Origin: Pseudomonadales bacterium
GTDB taxonomy: Bacteria > Pseudomonadota > Gammaproteobacteria > Pseudomonadales > DC-out160
Assembly: GCA_016765265.1 (NCBI GenBank)
Contig: JAESQG010000154.1
Coordinates: 1 to 5,253, forward strand
Reading direction: 5' to 3'
DNA: 5,253 bases
In this document: positions 4,832 to 5,253 of the stretch, one piece after another
How positions within the stretch are numbered: position 1 is the stretch's first letter
How the letters are laid out: every line of letters starts with the position of its first letter
Translations under genes and position numbers: made by a program
The notes under the pieces: model-generated
Databases searched by the model: none
Told to the model about the DNA's origin: nothing
What the model saw: the letters and a program-made list of their open reading frames with translations, nothing else

Positions 4832-5253
4832 TTGATTATTAAGATATGTCGCCAAATCAGTGAAATTCCGGCTTTGCAATGGAATAATTTAATCCAGGGC
4901 CACAATCCATTTTTAAGCCATGAATTCCTACTAGCCTTAGAAACCCACAATTGTGCAGGTGAGCAGTTTGGTTGGCACCCTTGCCATATCACCGTTTATG
5001 AAGATGACGAGTTGAAAGGGGCTATGCCTGTTTATGAGAAAACCAATTCAGCCGGTGAGTTTGTTTTCGATCACGGTTGGGCAGACGCTTATCATAGAAA
5101 CGGGTTGCACTACTACCCCAAGCTAGTCTGCGCAGTTCCTCACACCCCCACACTGGGTCAACGATTCTTGTGTAAACCTGATGACCAGGAGAAAATTTTC
5201 CCGCTTTTACTACAGGCCGCGATAAAGCTTACTGAGAAAATGGGTGCCAGTAG
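4832..5253 (+). CDS. COG3146 family N-acyltransferase (GNAT/FemAB-like), N-terminal part
   Basis: The start of a predicted N-acyltransferase of the COG3146 family, often named peptidoglycan biosynthesis/recognition or GNAT family protein. The frame is open to the window edge, giving 140 residues of a protein that is usually near 380. Recognised stretches: EIPALQWNNL (11-20), NPFLSHEFLLALE (25-37), GWHPCHITVYED (47-58), GAMPVYEKTNSAGEFVFDHGWADAYHRNGL (63-92, family core) and YYPKLVCAVPHTPTLGQRFL (94-113). No ATG or GTG lies in frame between the upstream stop (4706) and residue 64. The TTG at 4832 gives a start (residues MIIKICRQISEIPAL) that fits the family's N-terminus. Shine-Dalgarno support is weak (GGA about nine bases upstream). 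The terminator before it suggests a separate transcript. The true acceptor of this family is not well established, so no role in the catabolic module is claimed. Confidence 0.88.
   Translation, partial: MIIKICRQISEIPALQWNNLIQGHNPFLSHEFLLALETHNCAGEQFGWHPCHITVYEDDELKGAMPVYEKTNSAGEFVFDHGWADAYHRNGLHYYPKLVCAVPHTPTLGQRFLCKPDDQEKIFPLLLQAAIKLTEKMGAS

Noticed and set aside
4726..4992. 88-codon minus-strand frame
   Set aside because: It overlaps the terminator and the well-recognised COG3146 coding region; a shadow frame.

Overview
The window looks like chromosomal DNA of a proteobacterium, most likely a marine-type gammaproteobacterium. This rests on moderate G+C, compact operons with Shine-Dalgarno sites, and a family mix of acyl-CoA dehydrogenase, FATP-type acyl-CoA synthetase, thiolase-like/DUF35 pair and a COG3146 acyltransferase. 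The taxon is inferred from family resemblance only; no rRNA or other marker is present.

Layout. Positions 1-546 hold the C-terminal 181 residues of an acyl-CoA dehydrogenase (+). A long hairpin (562-603) separates it from a convergent 602-residue FATP/FadD6-like acyl-CoA synthetase (2446-638, -). Then comes a 592-base divergent intergenic region (2447-3038). It holds a candidate synthetase promoter, several inverted repeats and three short-unit tandem repeats with periods of 12 or 15 bases. The next operon (+) has two genes that overlap by four bases: a thiolase-like protein (3039-4217) and a zinc-ribbon/OB-fold DUF35 protein (4214-4657). It closes with a strong intrinsic terminator (4713-4750). 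A further 15-base tandem repeat (4787-4831) leads into the start of a COG3146 family N-acyltransferase, which runs off the right edge and appears to use a TTG start.

How the genes may work together. The synthetase would activate a carboxylic acid to its CoA thioester, and the dehydrogenase would introduce an alpha,beta double bond. After hydration (no hydratase is present here), the thiolase-like/DUF35 complex would cleave the carbon skeleton. The thiolase-like protein has no cysteine where thiolases carry their nucleophile. This makes an Ltp2-ChsH2-type retro-aldolase, as in steroid side-chain breakdown, more attractive than ordinary thiolysis. The substrate cannot be read from the sequence. 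The COG3146 gene is probably a separate unit.

The least expected material is non-coding: arrays of 12/15-base units before the thiolase operon and before the COG3146 gene. They include ten consecutive AAN triplets (a possible Hfq distal-face site) and an 86-base stretch with no G on the + strand.
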